From Phycisphaeraceae bacterium (lineage in GTDB: Bacteria > Planctomycetota > Phycisphaerae > Phycisphaerales > UBA1924), in assembly GCA_021299385.1 (NCBI GenBank), contig JAJTGZ010000021.1, positions 1 through 37,824 of the forward strand: 37,824 nucleotides of DNA, read 5' to 3'. This document shows positions 1 to 8,761 of the stretch, piece after piece. How positions within the stretch are numbered: the first letter of the stretch is position 1; every line of letters starts with the position of its first letter. The translations under genes were made by a program, and so were the position numbers. The notes under the pieces were generated by a model that was not told the DNA's origin, ran no database searches, and saw only the letters and a program-made list of their open reading frames with translations.

Positions 1-2675
1 TGGCAGAAGTGGACGCTCTTGGGGTCCCCGCCGTGCTCGCCGCAGATGCCGACTTTGAGCTTGCCGTTGGTCGAGCGCCCCTTGGTGATCCCCATCTCGA
101 CGAGCTGCCCGACGCCCGAAACGTCCAGCGAGACGAACGGGTCGCCCGGCAGGATTTCCTTGTGCAAATATTCCGACAGGAAGTTGCCGATGTCGTCGCG
201 CGAATACCCAAAGGTCATCTGCGTCAGGTCGTTGGTCCCGAAGCTGAAGAACTCGGCAGACTCGGCGATCTCGTCGGCCGTCACAGCCGCGCGGGGCACC
301 TCGATCATCGTGCCGATCGGGATATCGATCCGCTTGGTCCAACCCTTCTCCTTCTTGACCGCCTCGATCGTTCCCACGGCCAGGGCACGCAGGTGGTCAA
401 ACTCCTTCTTGGTCCCCACCAGCGGGATCATGATCTCAGGCAACGCCTTGATCCCGTTGGCAACACAGTCCAGCGTCGCCTCAACGATCGCGCGAATCTG
501 CATGTCCTGAATCTCGGGGTACGTAACAGCCAGCCGGCACCCGCGGTGCCCGAGCATCGGGTTGGCCTCGTGCAGCTGGCTGACACGCTGACGCACCTTC
601 TCGGTGCTCAGGCCCAGCAACTTGGCAAGCTCCGCCTGCTGCTTCTCCTCGTGCGGGAGGAACTCGTGCAGCGGCGGGTCGATCAGCCGGATCGTTACCG
701 GCAAGCCCTTCATCGCCGTGAAGATGCCCACAAAGTCGTCCCGCTGATACGGCAGCAGCTTGTTGAGCGCCTTGCGGCGCGTGTCGGTGCTCTCGGCCAA
801 GATCATCTCCCGCATCGCCCGGATGCGGTCGCCCTCAAAGAACATGTGCTCGGTCCGGCACAGCCCGATCCCCTGCGCGCCAAAGTCCCGCGCCTTGCGC
901 GCATCCTGAGGCGTGTCAGCATTCGTCCGCACGTCCAGCGTGCGGTACTTGTCCGCCCAACGCATCACCGTTGCAAAGTCCCCCGTCAACTTCTCCGGCT
1001 CGATCGTCGGGATGCTCCCGAGCATCACCTCCCCCGTGCTGCCGTCGATCGAGACCGCGTCCTCACGCGTCAGCGTCTTGCCCGCGATCTTGCACGTGCC
1101 CGCCTTGGCGTCAATAACCAGGTCCCCAGCACCCACGATACACGGCTTGCCCCAACCCACGGCCACCACCGCCGCGTGGCTCGCTCGCCCCCCCGTGCTC
1201 GTCAAAATCCCCGTGCTGCTGTGCATCCCCTCGACGTCCTCCGGGCTTGTCTCGTCGCGCACCAGAATCACACGCTCACCCTTGGACTTCCGCTCAACAG
1301 CCTCGGCAGCCGTGAACGCCAACTTCCCGACCGCCCCCCCAGGCGACGCCGCGATCCCACGCGTCAGCACCGGGGCCGTCTTGCGCTTAACCGGATCAAA
1401 CATCGGCAGCAGCAGCTGCGTCAAATCCCCGGCGGGGATCCTCAGCACGCCCTCCTTCTCCGTGATCAGCCGCTCCTTGACCATCTCGCACGCGATCTTC
1501 ACCGCCGCCGCACCGGTCCGCTTGCCCGTGCGCGTCTGCAACATGTAGAGCTTCCCCTGCTCGATGGTAAACTCGATGTCCTGCATGTCCTTGTAGTGCT
1601 TCTCGAGCTTGAGCTTGATCTTCTGCAGCTCGTCGTAGACACGCTTGTTCCACTTGGGCATCTCGTCGATGAGTTTCGGCGTGCGGATCCCGGCGACAAC
1701 GTCCTCACCCTGCGCGTTGATCAAAAAGTCGCCGTAAAACTTGTTCTCACCCGTCGCCGGGTTCCGCGTAAAGCCCACACCCGTGCCCGAGTCCTCGCCC
1801 ATGTTCCCGAACGCCATCACCTGCACGTTCACGGCCGTGCCCAGCAGGCCCTGGATCCCCTGAATCCGCCGGTAGCTGATCGCCCGCTCCCCGTTCCAGC
1901 TCTTAAACACCGCCTCGATAGCCAGTTCCAACTGCTTGTGCGGGTTCTGCGGGAAGACCTCGCCAACGTGCTTGCGGAAGACCTCTTTATACGCCTCGCA
2001 CAGCTCGACGATCCCCTCCGTCGGCACGCCGTTGTCCGTCTCGGCCTTGTACTTGACCTTGATCGCCTTGAACGCCTGCTCAAACTTGTGGTGGTCCACA
2101 CCCATGACCACGTCGCCAAACATGTTGATCAGCCGGCGATAGGCGTCATAAGCAAAACGCTTGTTCTTGGTCTTGCCCGCCAGGCCCTCGACGGCCACGT
2201 CCGTAAGCCCGAGGTTCAGGATCGTGTCCATCATCCCCGGCATGCTCACCGCCGCACCCGACCGCACCGACACCAACAGCGGGTTCTCCGCCGAGCCAAA
2301 CTGCTTGCCCGTTTCCTTCTCGAGCATCGAAACATTCTTCTTGACCTCATTCATGAGGCCCACGGGTAGGCGCATCCCCGCGCGGTAATATGCCGCACAC
2401 GTCTCGGTGGTAATCGTCAGGCCGGGGGGCACGGGCAGGCCAATGGAACACATGTCGGCGAGGTTGGCCCCCTTGCCGCCCAGCAGGAGTTTCTGGCTCG
2501 CATCGCCGTCGACGCGCGTCTTGCCGAAGTAGAAGACCATCTTCTGCGCCTGCAACTTCGAGGGCGTTGCCTTGCCCGTGATCTGGATCTTGCCGTTGCC
2601 CAAGCCGTTGTGGCCCGAATGGCCATTGGCCGAGATGGAGACGGGGGCCTTCTTGCTCTTGGTGATCACTGCCAT
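1..2675 (-). CDS. ppdK: Pyruvate, phosphate dikinase (3' end outside window)
   Basis: This enzyme interconverts pyruvate, ATP and phosphate with PEP, AMP and diphosphate in the cytoplasm. The reading frame runs from ATG at 2675 to the left edge (891 codons) without a stop. The N-terminal nucleotide-binding part shows LLGGKGANLADM at residues 65-76 and a SVRSGA..SMPGMMDTILNLGL block at about 136-157. The phosphohistidine site TGGRASHAA places the catalytic His at residue 500. The PEP-binding TIM-barrel end shows GICGEHGGDP with the catalytic Cys at about 878. By comparison with the family only about 30 C-terminal residues are missing. A GGAG Shine-Dalgarno (2685-2688) sits nine bases before the ATG. 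The first about 40 residues (Gly/Asn/His-rich) are extra relative to the shorter clostridial enzyme. Identity is very secure. Confidence 0.97.
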   Translation of the reverse strand, partial: MAVITKSKKAPVSISANGHSGHNGLGNGKIQITGKATPSKLQAQKMVFYFGKTRVDGDASQKLLLGGKGANLADMCSIGLPVPPGLTITTETCAAYYRAGMRLPVGLMNEVKKNVSMLEKETGKQFGSAENPLLVSVRSGAAVSMPGMMDTILNLGLTDVAVEGLAGKTKNKRFAYDAYRRLINMFGDVVMGVDHHKFEQAFKAIKVKYKAETDNGVPTEGIVELCEAYKEVFRKHVGEVFPQNPHKQLELAIEAVFKSWNGERAISYRRIQGIQGLLGTAVNVQVMAFGNMGEDSGTGVGFTRNPATGENKFYGDFLINAQGEDVVAGIRTPKLIDEMPKWNKRVYDELQKIKLKLEKHYKDMQDIEFTIEQGKLYMLQTRTGKRTGAAAVKIACEMVKERLITEKEGVLRIPAGDLTQLLLPMFDPVKRKTAPVLTRGIAASPGGAVGKLAFTAAEAVERKSKGERVILVRDETSPEDVEGMHSSTGILTSTGGRASHAAVVAVGWGKPCIVGAGDLVIDAKAGTCKIAGKTLTREDAVSIDGSTGEVMLGSIPTIEPEKLTGDFATVMRWADKYRTLDVRTNADTPQDARKARDFGAQGIGLCRTEHMFFEGDRIRAMREMILAESTDTRRKALNKLLPYQRDDFVGIFTAMKGLPVTIRLIDPPLHEFLPHEEKQQAELAKLLGLSTEKVRQRVSQLHEANPMLGHRGCRLAVTYPEIQDMQIRAIVEATLDCVANGIKALPEIMIPLVGTKKEFDHLRALAVGTIEAVKKEKGWTKRIDIPIGTMIEVPRAAVTADEIAESAEFFSFGTNDLTQMTFGYSRDDIGNFLSEYLHKEILPGDPFVSLDVSGVGQLVEMGITKGRSTNGKLKVGICGEHGGDPKSVHFC

Positions 2676-2980
2676 GGGTATCTACTCCAAACAAAGTGCT
2701 AACACAGGCCTCGGTTGGCCGAGTCGCGGCTGGTTGAATCCGGGACCAATCCGTGGTCTTCGGCCATGCGCAGCCCGCGCACAGAAGTTCATTTTAGGAC
2801 CAAACATCCGCTCGGGCGAGCCTCCCGAAGGAATGCCCCCACCACCCCAAATTGGCCACCTTTGACCCCCTCTCACCCACCCCGCGCCGCTCTGTCCATA
2901 GACTGCAACGCATCGCACGACCAAACGTGCCCCCGGTGCCCGCCACACCACCCCCGCGCACACGCCGCGAGAGGAAAACC
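2676..2980. other. Divergent ppdK/tatC spacer
   Basis: 305 bases separate the divergent ppdK and tatC starts. I see the ppdK ribosome site next to its ATG and a GAGAGGA-type ribosome site at its right end for tatC, plus a short CTCGG/CCGAG dyad near 2712-2724. No convincing promoter box or small gene is visible. The tatC frame stays open further left, to an ATG at 2852, but that stretch is Pro/Arg-rich and unlike TatC. Confidence 0.4.
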
Positions 2981-4021
2981 GTGTTCGACCAGTCCAAAGT
3001 GCTCGGCAAGATGATCGACCGCCGCAACGAACGCGCCCCAAGCGTCATGGGCCTCGGCGAGCACCTCCAAGAACTCCGCAAACGGCTGATCTACGCCATC
3101 GTCGGCCTCATCCCCATCTTCATCGTCGCGTGCATCTACGGACGCCGAATCCTCGACGCCGTGCTCATGCCCGTACGCGCCGCCCTGCACGACGCCGGCG
3201 AACCCTCGGCACCGCTAATCACCAGCGTCTTTGAGGTCTTCTACAACGCCTTCAAAGCCTCAGCCATCGTTACGCTCATCATCGGCGGCCCGTGGGTCAT
3301 CTACCAGTTCTGGAAGTTTATTGCCCCGGGCCTCTACAGCCGCGAACGCAGGTTCGTCTACATCCTCGCTCCACTGAGCCTGATCCTCTCCCTGAGCGCG
3401 CTGGCCTTTATGTACTTCATCATCATGCCGACGATGCTCGGCTTCCTCATCACCTTCAACGCCGGCACCTTCAACGCCAAACCACTCGCAGGCCCACTCC
3501 CGCCGGGAATCACACTGCCGACCATCCCCGTCCTCAAACTCGACCCGATCGACCCGCCCCTCGGCGCCGAGTGGATCAACACCGAGGTCATGGAACGACG
3601 AACCTCCATCGGCCCCGGCCCCGACGGCAAGATCATCGTCGTCGGCACACCCGTCAGCCAGTCCGGCGGGCTGCTCCAGCAGTTCCGCGTCGGCGAGACG
3701 CTCGACACCTTCGTCACCTTCGCGCTCGGCTGCGCCGTCGCCTTCCAAACACCCGTCGTCGTACTCCTACTCGGGTGGGCCGGCATCGTCACCACCAAAG
3801 GCCTCCGCAAATACTGGCGGCACGTCTTCGTCGCCTGCGCAGTCCTCGGTGCCGTCCTCACACCCTCGCCCGACCCCGCCAGCATGCTGCTGCTGACGAT
3901 CCCCATGTACCTCCTCTACGAACTCGGCCTGACCCTCCTCTGGCTCCTCCCGGCCAAGCGAGTCGCCGGGTATAAAGCACAGCCAAACAACACCAATGAC
4001 GGCCCGGCGGATGGACCGTGA
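2981..4021 (+). CDS. tatC: Sec-independent protein translocase TatC
   Basis: TatC is the multi-spanning inner-membrane receptor of the twin-arginine translocase, which exports folded proteins. I chose GTG 2981 because a GAGAGGA ribosome site lies just upstream; an in-frame ATG at 2852 would add 43 Pro/Arg-rich residues, and ATG 3011 is a shorter alternative. The product is 346 residues. HLQELRKRL (28-36) is the conserved cytoplasmic N-terminal motif, followed by hydrophobic spans at about 37-54, 92-110, 126-148, 243-266, 280-294 and 302-322. VLTPSPDPASM (292-302) corresponds to the conserved TPPD-type loop. Between the third and fourth spans the external loop (about 160-242) is much longer than in the E. 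coli protein and is Pro/Gly-rich. No tatA or tatB gene is adjacent. Identity is secure; the exact start is less so. Confidence 0.93.
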   Translation: MFDQSKVLGKMIDRRNERAPSVMGLGEHLQELRKRLIYAIVGLIPIFIVACIYGRRILDAVLMPVRAALHDAGEPSAPLITSVFEVFYNAFKASAIVTLIIGGPWVIYQFWKFIAPGLYSRERRFVYILAPLSLILSLSALAFMYFIIMPTMLGFLITFNAGTFNAKPLAGPLPPGITLPTIPVLKLDPIDPPLGAEWINTEVMERRTSIGPGPDGKIIVVGTPVSQSGGLLQQFRVGETLDTFVTFALGCAVAFQTPVVVLLLGWAGIVTTKGLRKYWRHVFVACAVLGAVLTPSPDPASMLLLTIPMYLLYELGLTLLWLLPAKRVAGYKAQPNNTNDGPADGP

Positions 4022-4072
4022 AGTTCACTCAGAGGACGTAGGTGGGGAGGAAAAAGGCAGAGTGGGGAAGTT

Positions 4073-4128
4073 ACAAAGTGGCAAAGTGACAAAGTGACAA
4101 AGTGGCAAAGTGGCAAAGTGGTAAAGTG
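4073..4128. repeat. 8-bp tandem repeat, seven units
   Basis: Seven contiguous 8-bp units of the form RYAAAGTG (ACAAAGTG, GCAAAGTG, once GTAAAGTG) run without interruption. They start 52 bases after the tatC stop and form the left arm of a larger inverted structure whose right arm is at 4240-4263. Confidence 0.9.
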
Positions 4129-4150
4129 CGTAGCAACACCCGCGCATCAG

Positions 4151-4186
4151 AACCCCTCCCCCGAGGGGAGGGGCAGGGGTGGGGTT
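4151..4186 (+). repeat. 36-bp GC-rich interspersed repeat, copy 1
   Basis: A 36-bp sequence starts AACCCCTCCC and ends GGGGTGGGGTT, with an internal CCCCTC/GAGGGG dyad. The same 36 bases occur in reverse orientation at 23812-23847 with no difference, and at 29721-29756 with one substitution. It lies between the two arms of 8-bp units. Confidence 0.9.
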
Positions 4187-4239
4187 CCCTCCCACCAACA
4201 CACCCAATACAACCGCGACTAATCCAATCAACCAACCCC

Positions 4240-4263
4240 CACTCTGTCACTTTGCCACTCTGC
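4240..4263 (-). repeat. Inverted 8-bp units (right arm)
   Basis: Three 8-bp units CACTCTGT, CACTTTGC and CACTCTGC are reverse complements of the 4073-4128 unit type, with a decayed fourth to the right. They close an imperfect inverted repeat around the GC-rich core. Confidence 0.8.
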
Positions 4264-4299
4264 CACTTCTACTCTGCCCCTCCGCCTCCGAGTAACCCC

Positions 4300-5019
4300 G
4301 TGCCCGCAGCGATCACCCCACTCCCACCCGACCTGCTCGCCGTCAGGCCCCCGACCATCCTGGTCTTTGGTGGCACCTTTGACCCGCCGCACCTCGGGCA
4401 CGTGCAACTGCCCTTGGCCGTGCGCAACGGGATCGACACCAACGCCTGGCTCCTCTACATCCCCGCCGCCCGCTCGCCGCACAAGGGCGCCGGGCCACAC
4501 GCCACGCCGGCGCAGCGGATGGAGATGCTCGCGCTGGCTTTGACCGGCGTCCCACATGCCGCGCTCTGGAGCGATGAGATCGACCGCGCCGCCGGGTTCG
4601 ACGCACCGAGTTACACCGTTGACACGCTGGCGCGCCTGCGCCACGCCCTCGACAACGTCGGCCTCGGGCAAACATCCCTCCGCCTGCTCATCGGCGCCGA
4701 CCAGGCCCTGGGCTTTCACCGCTGGCGCGACCCGCGCGGGGTGATCGAGCTGGCCGAGCCTGCCGTCCTCTGCCGGGGCGTCCTTGCCCAACCCGAGCAC
4801 ATCGCCAGCGCGCTGGCACGCTTTGACTTCTGGACCCCCGGCGAACTGCAAGCCTGGCGCACACGCCTGCTCCAAGCCCCCCCGATCGACGCCTCCTCCA
4901 CCACCCTCCGCTCAGCCCTAGCGGCAGAGGATTTCCACACCGCCGGCCGTTTCCTCCACCCCGGCGTGCTCGCCTACATCCGCACGCACAACCTCTATCA
5001 CCCCGGCACAGGCCCCTGA
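4300..5019 (+). CDS. nadD: Nicotinate-nucleotide adenylyltransferase
   Basis: NadD joins nicotinate mononucleotide and ATP to give deamido-NAD in NAD biosynthesis. From GTG 4300 the protein is 239 residues. GGTFDPPHLGH (24-34) is the nucleotidyltransferase (T/H)xGH signature, and SSTTLR near the C-terminus is the second signature (ISSTxIR type). The frame stays open upstream to ATG 4102, but that part is made of translated repeat units and cannot be ancestral protein; GTG 4300 is therefore the best start, although no clear ribosome site precedes it. The 3' end overlaps that of lpxK on the other strand by 22 bases. Usual family length is about 190-220 residues, so a still shorter start is possible. 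Confidence 0.92.
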   Translation: MPAAITPLPPDLLAVRPPTILVFGGTFDPPHLGHVQLPLAVRNGIDTNAWLLYIPAARSPHKGAGPHATPAQRMEMLALALTGVPHAALWSDEIDRAAGFDAPSYTVDTLARLRHALDNVGLGQTSLRLLIGADQALGFHRWRDPRGVIELAEPAVLCRGVLAQPEHIASALARFDFWTPGELQAWRTRLLQAPPIDASSTTLRSALAAEDFHTAGRFLHPGVLAYIRTHNLYHPGTGP

Positions 5020-6032
5020 CACGCCCTGCGCACGCGCTCGACCACCGCCGCACCCCCCTCCACGCGCATCTCCAGCACCGGGCGCGCCACCGCGATCTCC
5101 CACCCGTGCGCACGCGCCTTGGTCCAGTCCTTCTCCGTCATCACCACCACCTGCGCCCCCGCCAAAGCCGCGGCACGCTCGATCCCCGCGCACGTGCTGG
5201 CCGAGAACGCATCGTGGTCGGGCAACGCCACGCTAGTGCGCACATCCGCAACCTTCCCAAGCATCCCCAAAAACCGCTCGGGCCTCCCCACCGCGCACGC
5301 GCCCAGCACCCCCCGCCCCGACAGCCACGGCAGCCCCTCGAGCCGCTCGACCCCGCCCTGCCGCACACGCACGCCCGTCCACACATGCTCGGCACGCACC
5401 ACCAGCGCGCCGGGCTGCGCAAGCCCACGCACACGCCCCTCCAAGGCCCCCACACCCTCAGGGGCCAGGCCCCCCGCGTGCGTCAGCACCACCACACCCG
5501 CACGCCCAAGGCCCGCGGCCGGCTCACGCAAATCCCCCCTCGGCAGCAGGTGGTCGTCGAGCGTCCGGCTCTGGGCATCAATGAGCACAACGTCCAGGTT
5601 GCGCGCAAGTTGGCGGTGTTGCATCCCGTCGTCGAGGACCACGCAGTCAAAGGTGCCCTTCCCATCGCCGAGTGCTTGGGCAATCACCCGTGCGCGGTCG
5701 GGCCCCACCAACACCCGCACCCCTGGGAGCGTCTGGCGGTAGACCTCGGCCTCGTCGCTGAGGCCCCCCCGGGCGCGGTAGCCACGCATGGCAATCGCGG
5801 GCCTGAAGCCCTGTTCCAAAAGCCTGGCGACGAGCCAGGCGACCATGGGCGTTTTGCCCGTGCCGCCAACGGTCAGGTTCCCAACGCTCACGACCGGCAC
5901 GCCAACGCGTACAACACCCACGCCCCGGTCAAAGGCTCGGTTTCGGCGCGCAACAACCTGGCCATAGACCGGTGCAAGCACCGGCCCGAGGGTGGACCGC
6001 AACAAACCGACGATGCGGGACGAAGTCGTCAT
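4998..6032 (-). CDS. lpxK: Tetraacyldisaccharide 4'-kinase
   Basis: LpxK phosphorylates the 4' position of the lipid A disaccharide on the cytoplasmic face of the inner membrane. The 344-residue product has the P-loop VGNLTVGGTGKTP (50-62), with GGTGKT as Walker A, a DDGMQH motif (usually DDGFQH) and a TEKD segment near the C-terminus, all typical of LpxK. The N-terminal about 25 residues are hydrophobic enough for the usual membrane anchor. It is the last gene of a three-gene minus-strand operon: its ATG overlaps the stop of the preceding small membrane protein (ATGA at 6029-6032). Its presence implies lipid A synthesis or a remnant of it. Length fits the family. Confidence 0.95.
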   Translation of the reverse strand: MTTSSRIVGLLRSTLGPVLAPVYGQVVARRNRAFDRGVGVVRVGVPVVSVGNLTVGGTGKTPMVAWLVARLLEQGFRPAIAMRGYRARGGLSDEAEVYRQTLPGVRVLVGPDRARVIAQALGDGKGTFDCVVLDDGMQHRQLARNLDVVLIDAQSRTLDDHLLPRGDLREPAAGLGRAGVVVLTHAGGLAPEGVGALEGRVRGLAQPGALVVRAEHVWTGVRVRQGGVERLEGLPWLSGRGVLGACAVGRPERFLGMLGKVADVRTSVALPDHDAFSASTCAGIERAAALAGAQVVVMTEKDWTKARAHGWEIAVARPVLEMRVEGGAAVVERVRRACQGPVPG

Positions 6033-6454
6033 GGTTGGCCACCTTGCTCGTCGCCGGTTTGGGGTGGTGGGTGAGTGGGTGCCGCGTTCTGTCGGCCTTT
6101 GGCGATGAGCTCGGCGGCCTGTCGCAGTTGCGCCCGGCGTTCAGCCGCGCCGAGGCGCAAATTGTTGGCGATGTCCAGCAGCGCGAGGGTGAGCACCAGC
6201 AGCGTCAGCAGGATCACGAGCATCCACGCCAGGACGAAGAGGCGTTTGTCAGCCGGGGGAGTTTGTCGGGCGGCGTAAACGATGGCGCCGACCAAGAACA
6301 TCTGCACCACGCCCCCGGCAGTTCTGATCCTCCGCCGGCTGGGGGGAATCTCGGGTTTCTGCAGCGCCAGCACGTACGAAGCAATCAGCACCATCCCGAC
6401 CCCAGCTAGGAGCACGGCAAGCCAGCCGGGCAGGATCGCGCCCACGACGCTCAT
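6029..6454 (-). CDS. Small three-span membrane protein, unknown
   Basis: This 141-residue protein is not recognised. It has three hydrophobic spans at about 9-31, 46-63 and 72-94, then an amphipathic, Ala/Leu/Arg-rich helix (about 98-120) and a Pro/Gln-rich end. The ATG at 6454 overlaps the maf stop (ATGA) and its own stop overlaps the lpxK ATG in the same way, so the three genes are very probably translated together. The hydrophilic helix after the last span suggests a cytoplasmic or periplasmic coiled segment. A frame further upstream is open but runs antisense through the maf frame and is not coding. Its role may be linked to the envelope through lpxK, but that is inference from position only. 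Confidence 0.75.
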   Translation of the reverse strand: MSVVGAILPGWLAVLLAGVGMVLIASYVLALQKPEIPPSRRRIRTAGGVVQMFLVGAIVYAARQTPPADKRLFVLAWMLVILLTLLVLTLALLDIANNLRLGAAERRAQLRQAAELIAKGRQNAAPTHPPPQTGDEQGGQP

Positions 6455-7158
6455 GCCCAAGGCCCCCCGCCTGCGCCAGCCCCACGCGCCGATGCCGCGA
6501 TGAAAGCCGGCAGGAGTGTGCGCAGGCGTGCAATGGGCAGGCCCATGACAGTGGCGGGGTCGCCGACGACGGCGATTGGCCACCCAGCGGAGATGCGCTC
6601 GGCGAGGTTGTACCCGCCGGACTTGCCCTTCCATTGCCCGCTGGCGACGTAGTTGGAGATCGCTTCGTCGGTGATGTCGCCGACATCGACCTGTGCGCAG
6701 TCGGCACAGACCTGGCGGGCGCCGTTGATGGGGTCCAGGAGGGTGAGGCCGGTATGGACGTGGTGGAATCGGCCGCGGATTTGGCGGATCATCGTTGCCG
6801 CGTCGTCGGCGTTGGCGGGCTTGCTGAGGATTTGGCCTTGGCTCTGGACAAGGGTGTCGGCGGCGATGATGAGCAGGTCGCCGGGGGTGTGTTGGTTTGA
6901 GCGGCGGCCCAAGGGGTATCCAAGTTTGGCCGCCCCCGCCGCGGCTTTGAGCCAGCTCAAGGAAGCGACCCACTGGGGAAGGCTGACCTGGCCCGGTTGC
7001 AAGTCGGCGTCCTCGATCCCCGGGTCGATGGCCGAGAATTGCAGGCCGAGCAGGGCGAGCAGTTCGCGCCGCCTGGGGGAGGTGCTTGCCAGGACGATGC
7101 TGCCGGCATTGCCCTGCTGGGGGTGGGCTTGGGTGGTCTGGGCGGGGAGGGTGGGCAC
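6451..7158 (-). CDS. maf: Maf-family nucleotide pyrophosphatase
   Basis: Maf proteins hydrolyse non-canonical or house-cleaning nucleoside triphosphates to monophosphates; some have been linked to septum formation. From GTG 7158 the product is 235 residues. IVLASTSPRRREL (21-33) is the N-terminal family signature, AADTLV (99-104) carries the catalytic Asp, and the SGGYNLAERI..GDPATVMGLP region near the C-terminus is also typical. The first about 18 residues before the conserved strand are an extension, so a later start cannot be ruled out. The frame is open to 7410, but that part lies over the divergent transglutaminase gene. It is the first gene of the maf-membrane protein-lpxK operon. Confidence 0.9.
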   Translation of the reverse strand: MPTLPAQTTQAHPQQGNAGSIVLASTSPRRRELLALLGLQFSAIDPGIEDADLQPGQVSLPQWVASLSWLKAAAGAAKLGYPLGRRSNQHTPGDLLIIAADTLVQSQGQILSKPANADDAATMIRQIRGRFHHVHTGLTLLDPINGARQVCADCAQVDVGDITDEAISNYVASGQWKGKSGGYNLAERISAGWPIAVVGDPATVMGLPIARLRTLLPAFIAASARGAGAGGGPWA

Positions 7159-7212
7159 AAGGAAAGTGTAACGAAGGCGCGCCGGGCCGGGCGGGATGCG
7201 GATAATGCCCGC

Positions 7213-8757
7213 ATGAACGCACGCCTGCGCCGGTACGCCATGTTGTTCGCACTGCTCCTGACGACGGTCCTGCCCACCTTTGCGCTCGGGCAGGATGCGC
7301 CGCCGAGCGCGCCGGCGGAGGCGCCCGAGGTGGACAAGCGGGTTGAGCGGTGGTACATCCTGCTGATGCAGGGCCAGCGTGCGGGGTGGATCAAGTCGGT
7401 GCAGACGCACGCCGGGGGGAAGATCACCACCGAGTCGGAGGTGCAGCTGGAGATCAAGCGTGAGGCACTCAAACTGCGCATCGGGATGACCAGCGAGTTT
7501 GTCGAGACGGATGATGGCAAGCCGATCTCGCAGCAGAGCACGCAGAAGCTTGGGGCGATGTCCACAACCCGGCGTGTGCGGTTCATGCCCGACGGGACAA
7601 TGGAGGTGACGAATCTGCAGCCAACGCCCGGCGGCGCGCCGGTCAAGAGCGTGCAGACCAAGCCCGCATCAGAGAAACCCTGGCTGACGCCCGCGGCGGC
7701 GGAGCGTTTTGTGGCCGGGGAACTGGCCAAGGGCGCTACGACGATCGTTGTAACGATGCTCGACCCATCGCTGGGCGAGGAGCCGGTTACGGTAACGCGG
7801 ACGGTGCTGGAGCGGACCACGGCCGAGGCGTTTGGGAAGGTTGTCCCGGCGGTGAAGTGGAAGAACGCGATCGCGTCGATGCCCGGCGCCGAGGCGGTTG
7901 AGTTTGTCGATGACGATGGGCAGACGATCCGCTCGGAGATCAACCTGGGTGGGATTTCGGTGGTGCAGGTGCTGGCCGACAGGGAGCTTGCGCTGTCAAA
8001 GCTCGACGCGCCGGAAATGCTGGCGAGTCTGCTCGTGCCGGTGCCCGAGGCGATTGCCAATGCCCGCCAGAGCAGGGTGGGGACGTACATCGTAACGAGC
8101 CAGGGGAGCCTGACGGACCTGCCGAGTGTGGGTGGGCAGACGTTCAAGCGGACGGGGCCGCAGAGCGGGGAGGTAACGGTGCGTGCCGGGGAGGGTGGTG
8201 GTGAGGTGGTGCCCGAGGGGAGGTTGGCGGAGGTGAAGGCCGAGCATCTCAAGGCGAGCGCGATGCTGGACACGCGGGACGAAGAGATCATCAAGTTGGC
8301 GGGTGCGATTGACCTGACCGGCCTGGACGCGCCAGCCGCGGCCGAGCGCGTTCGGCGGTTTGTCCACAAGTACATCAAGGCCAAGGACATGTCGGTCGGG
8401 TTTGCAACCGCCAGCGAGGTGTGCCGAACGAGGACGGGGGACTGCACGGAGCACGCGGTGCTGCTTGCGGCTTTGCTGCGTGCCAAGGGCGTGCCGGCGC
8501 GGGTGGTCAGCGGGTTGATCTATATCGATGAGTTTGCGGGCAAAAAGAACGTCTTTGGGTACCACATGTGGTCGCAGGCTTTGGTCGATGGGCAGTGGGT
8601 GAACCTGGACGCGACGCTGGGTGAGGGGACGCCGTATGACGCGGCACACATCACGCTGTCGGTCAGTTCGCTCAATGAAGGAGAGGTGCAGAACTTTTTG
8701 GTCGCTACCGCGCCGCTGATCGGGAAGTTGAAGATCGAGGTTGTGAAGGTTGAGTAG
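7213..8757 (+). CDS. Exported transglutaminase-like protein
   Basis: The 514-residue protein starts with a signal peptide (about 1-26, charged MNARLRR then a hydrophobic core, ALGQ cleavage region). The C-terminal third is a transglutaminase-like cysteine protease fold with a full catalytic triad: Cys411 in TGDCTEHAVLLAALLRAKG, His451 in GYHMWSQ, Asp466 in WVNLDAT. The middle (about 40-330) is beta-rich and not recognised. ATG 7213 was chosen because the signal peptide starts there; the frame remains open further left over maf. It heads the large plus-strand cluster, 54 bases from the divergent maf. Transglutaminase-like proteins often accompany MoxR/DUF58/VWA genes, and that is the context here. 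Substrate is unknown; peptidase or amidase action outside the cytoplasm is inferred. Confidence 0.88.
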   Translation: MNARLRRYAMLFALLLTTVLPTFALGQDAPPSAPAEAPEVDKRVERWYILLMQGQRAGWIKSVQTHAGGKITTESEVQLEIKREALKLRIGMTSEFVETDDGKPISQQSTQKLGAMSTTRRVRFMPDGTMEVTNLQPTPGGAPVKSVQTKPASEKPWLTPAAAERFVAGELAKGATTIVVTMLDPSLGEEPVTVTRTVLERTTAEAFGKVVPAVKWKNAIASMPGAEAVEFVDDDGQTIRSEINLGGISVVQVLADRELALSKLDAPEMLASLLVPVPEAIANARQSRVGTYIVTSQGSLTDLPSVGGQTFKRTGPQSGEVTVRAGEGGGEVVPEGRLAEVKAEHLKASAMLDTRDEEIIKLAGAIDLTGLDAPAAAERVRRFVHKYIKAKDMSVGFATASEVCRTRTGDCTEHAVLLAALLRAKGVPARVVSGLIYIDEFAGKKNVFGYHMWSQALVDGQWVNLDATLGEGTPYDAAHITLSVSSLNEGEVQNFLVATAPLIGKLKIEVVKVE

Positions 8758-8761
8758 GGCT

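Noticed and set aside
9-2369. A 786-codon open frame on the plus strand across ppdK
   Set aside because: It is the antisense shadow of ppdK in a GC-rich sequence: Arg/His/Asp/Leu-rich, no domain, while the minus frame shows all PPDK motifs.
4073-4263. CRISPR array made of the repeated CAAAGTG units
   Set aside because: The units are 8 bp, contiguous and without spacers; it is a tandem repeat, and no cas gene is present.
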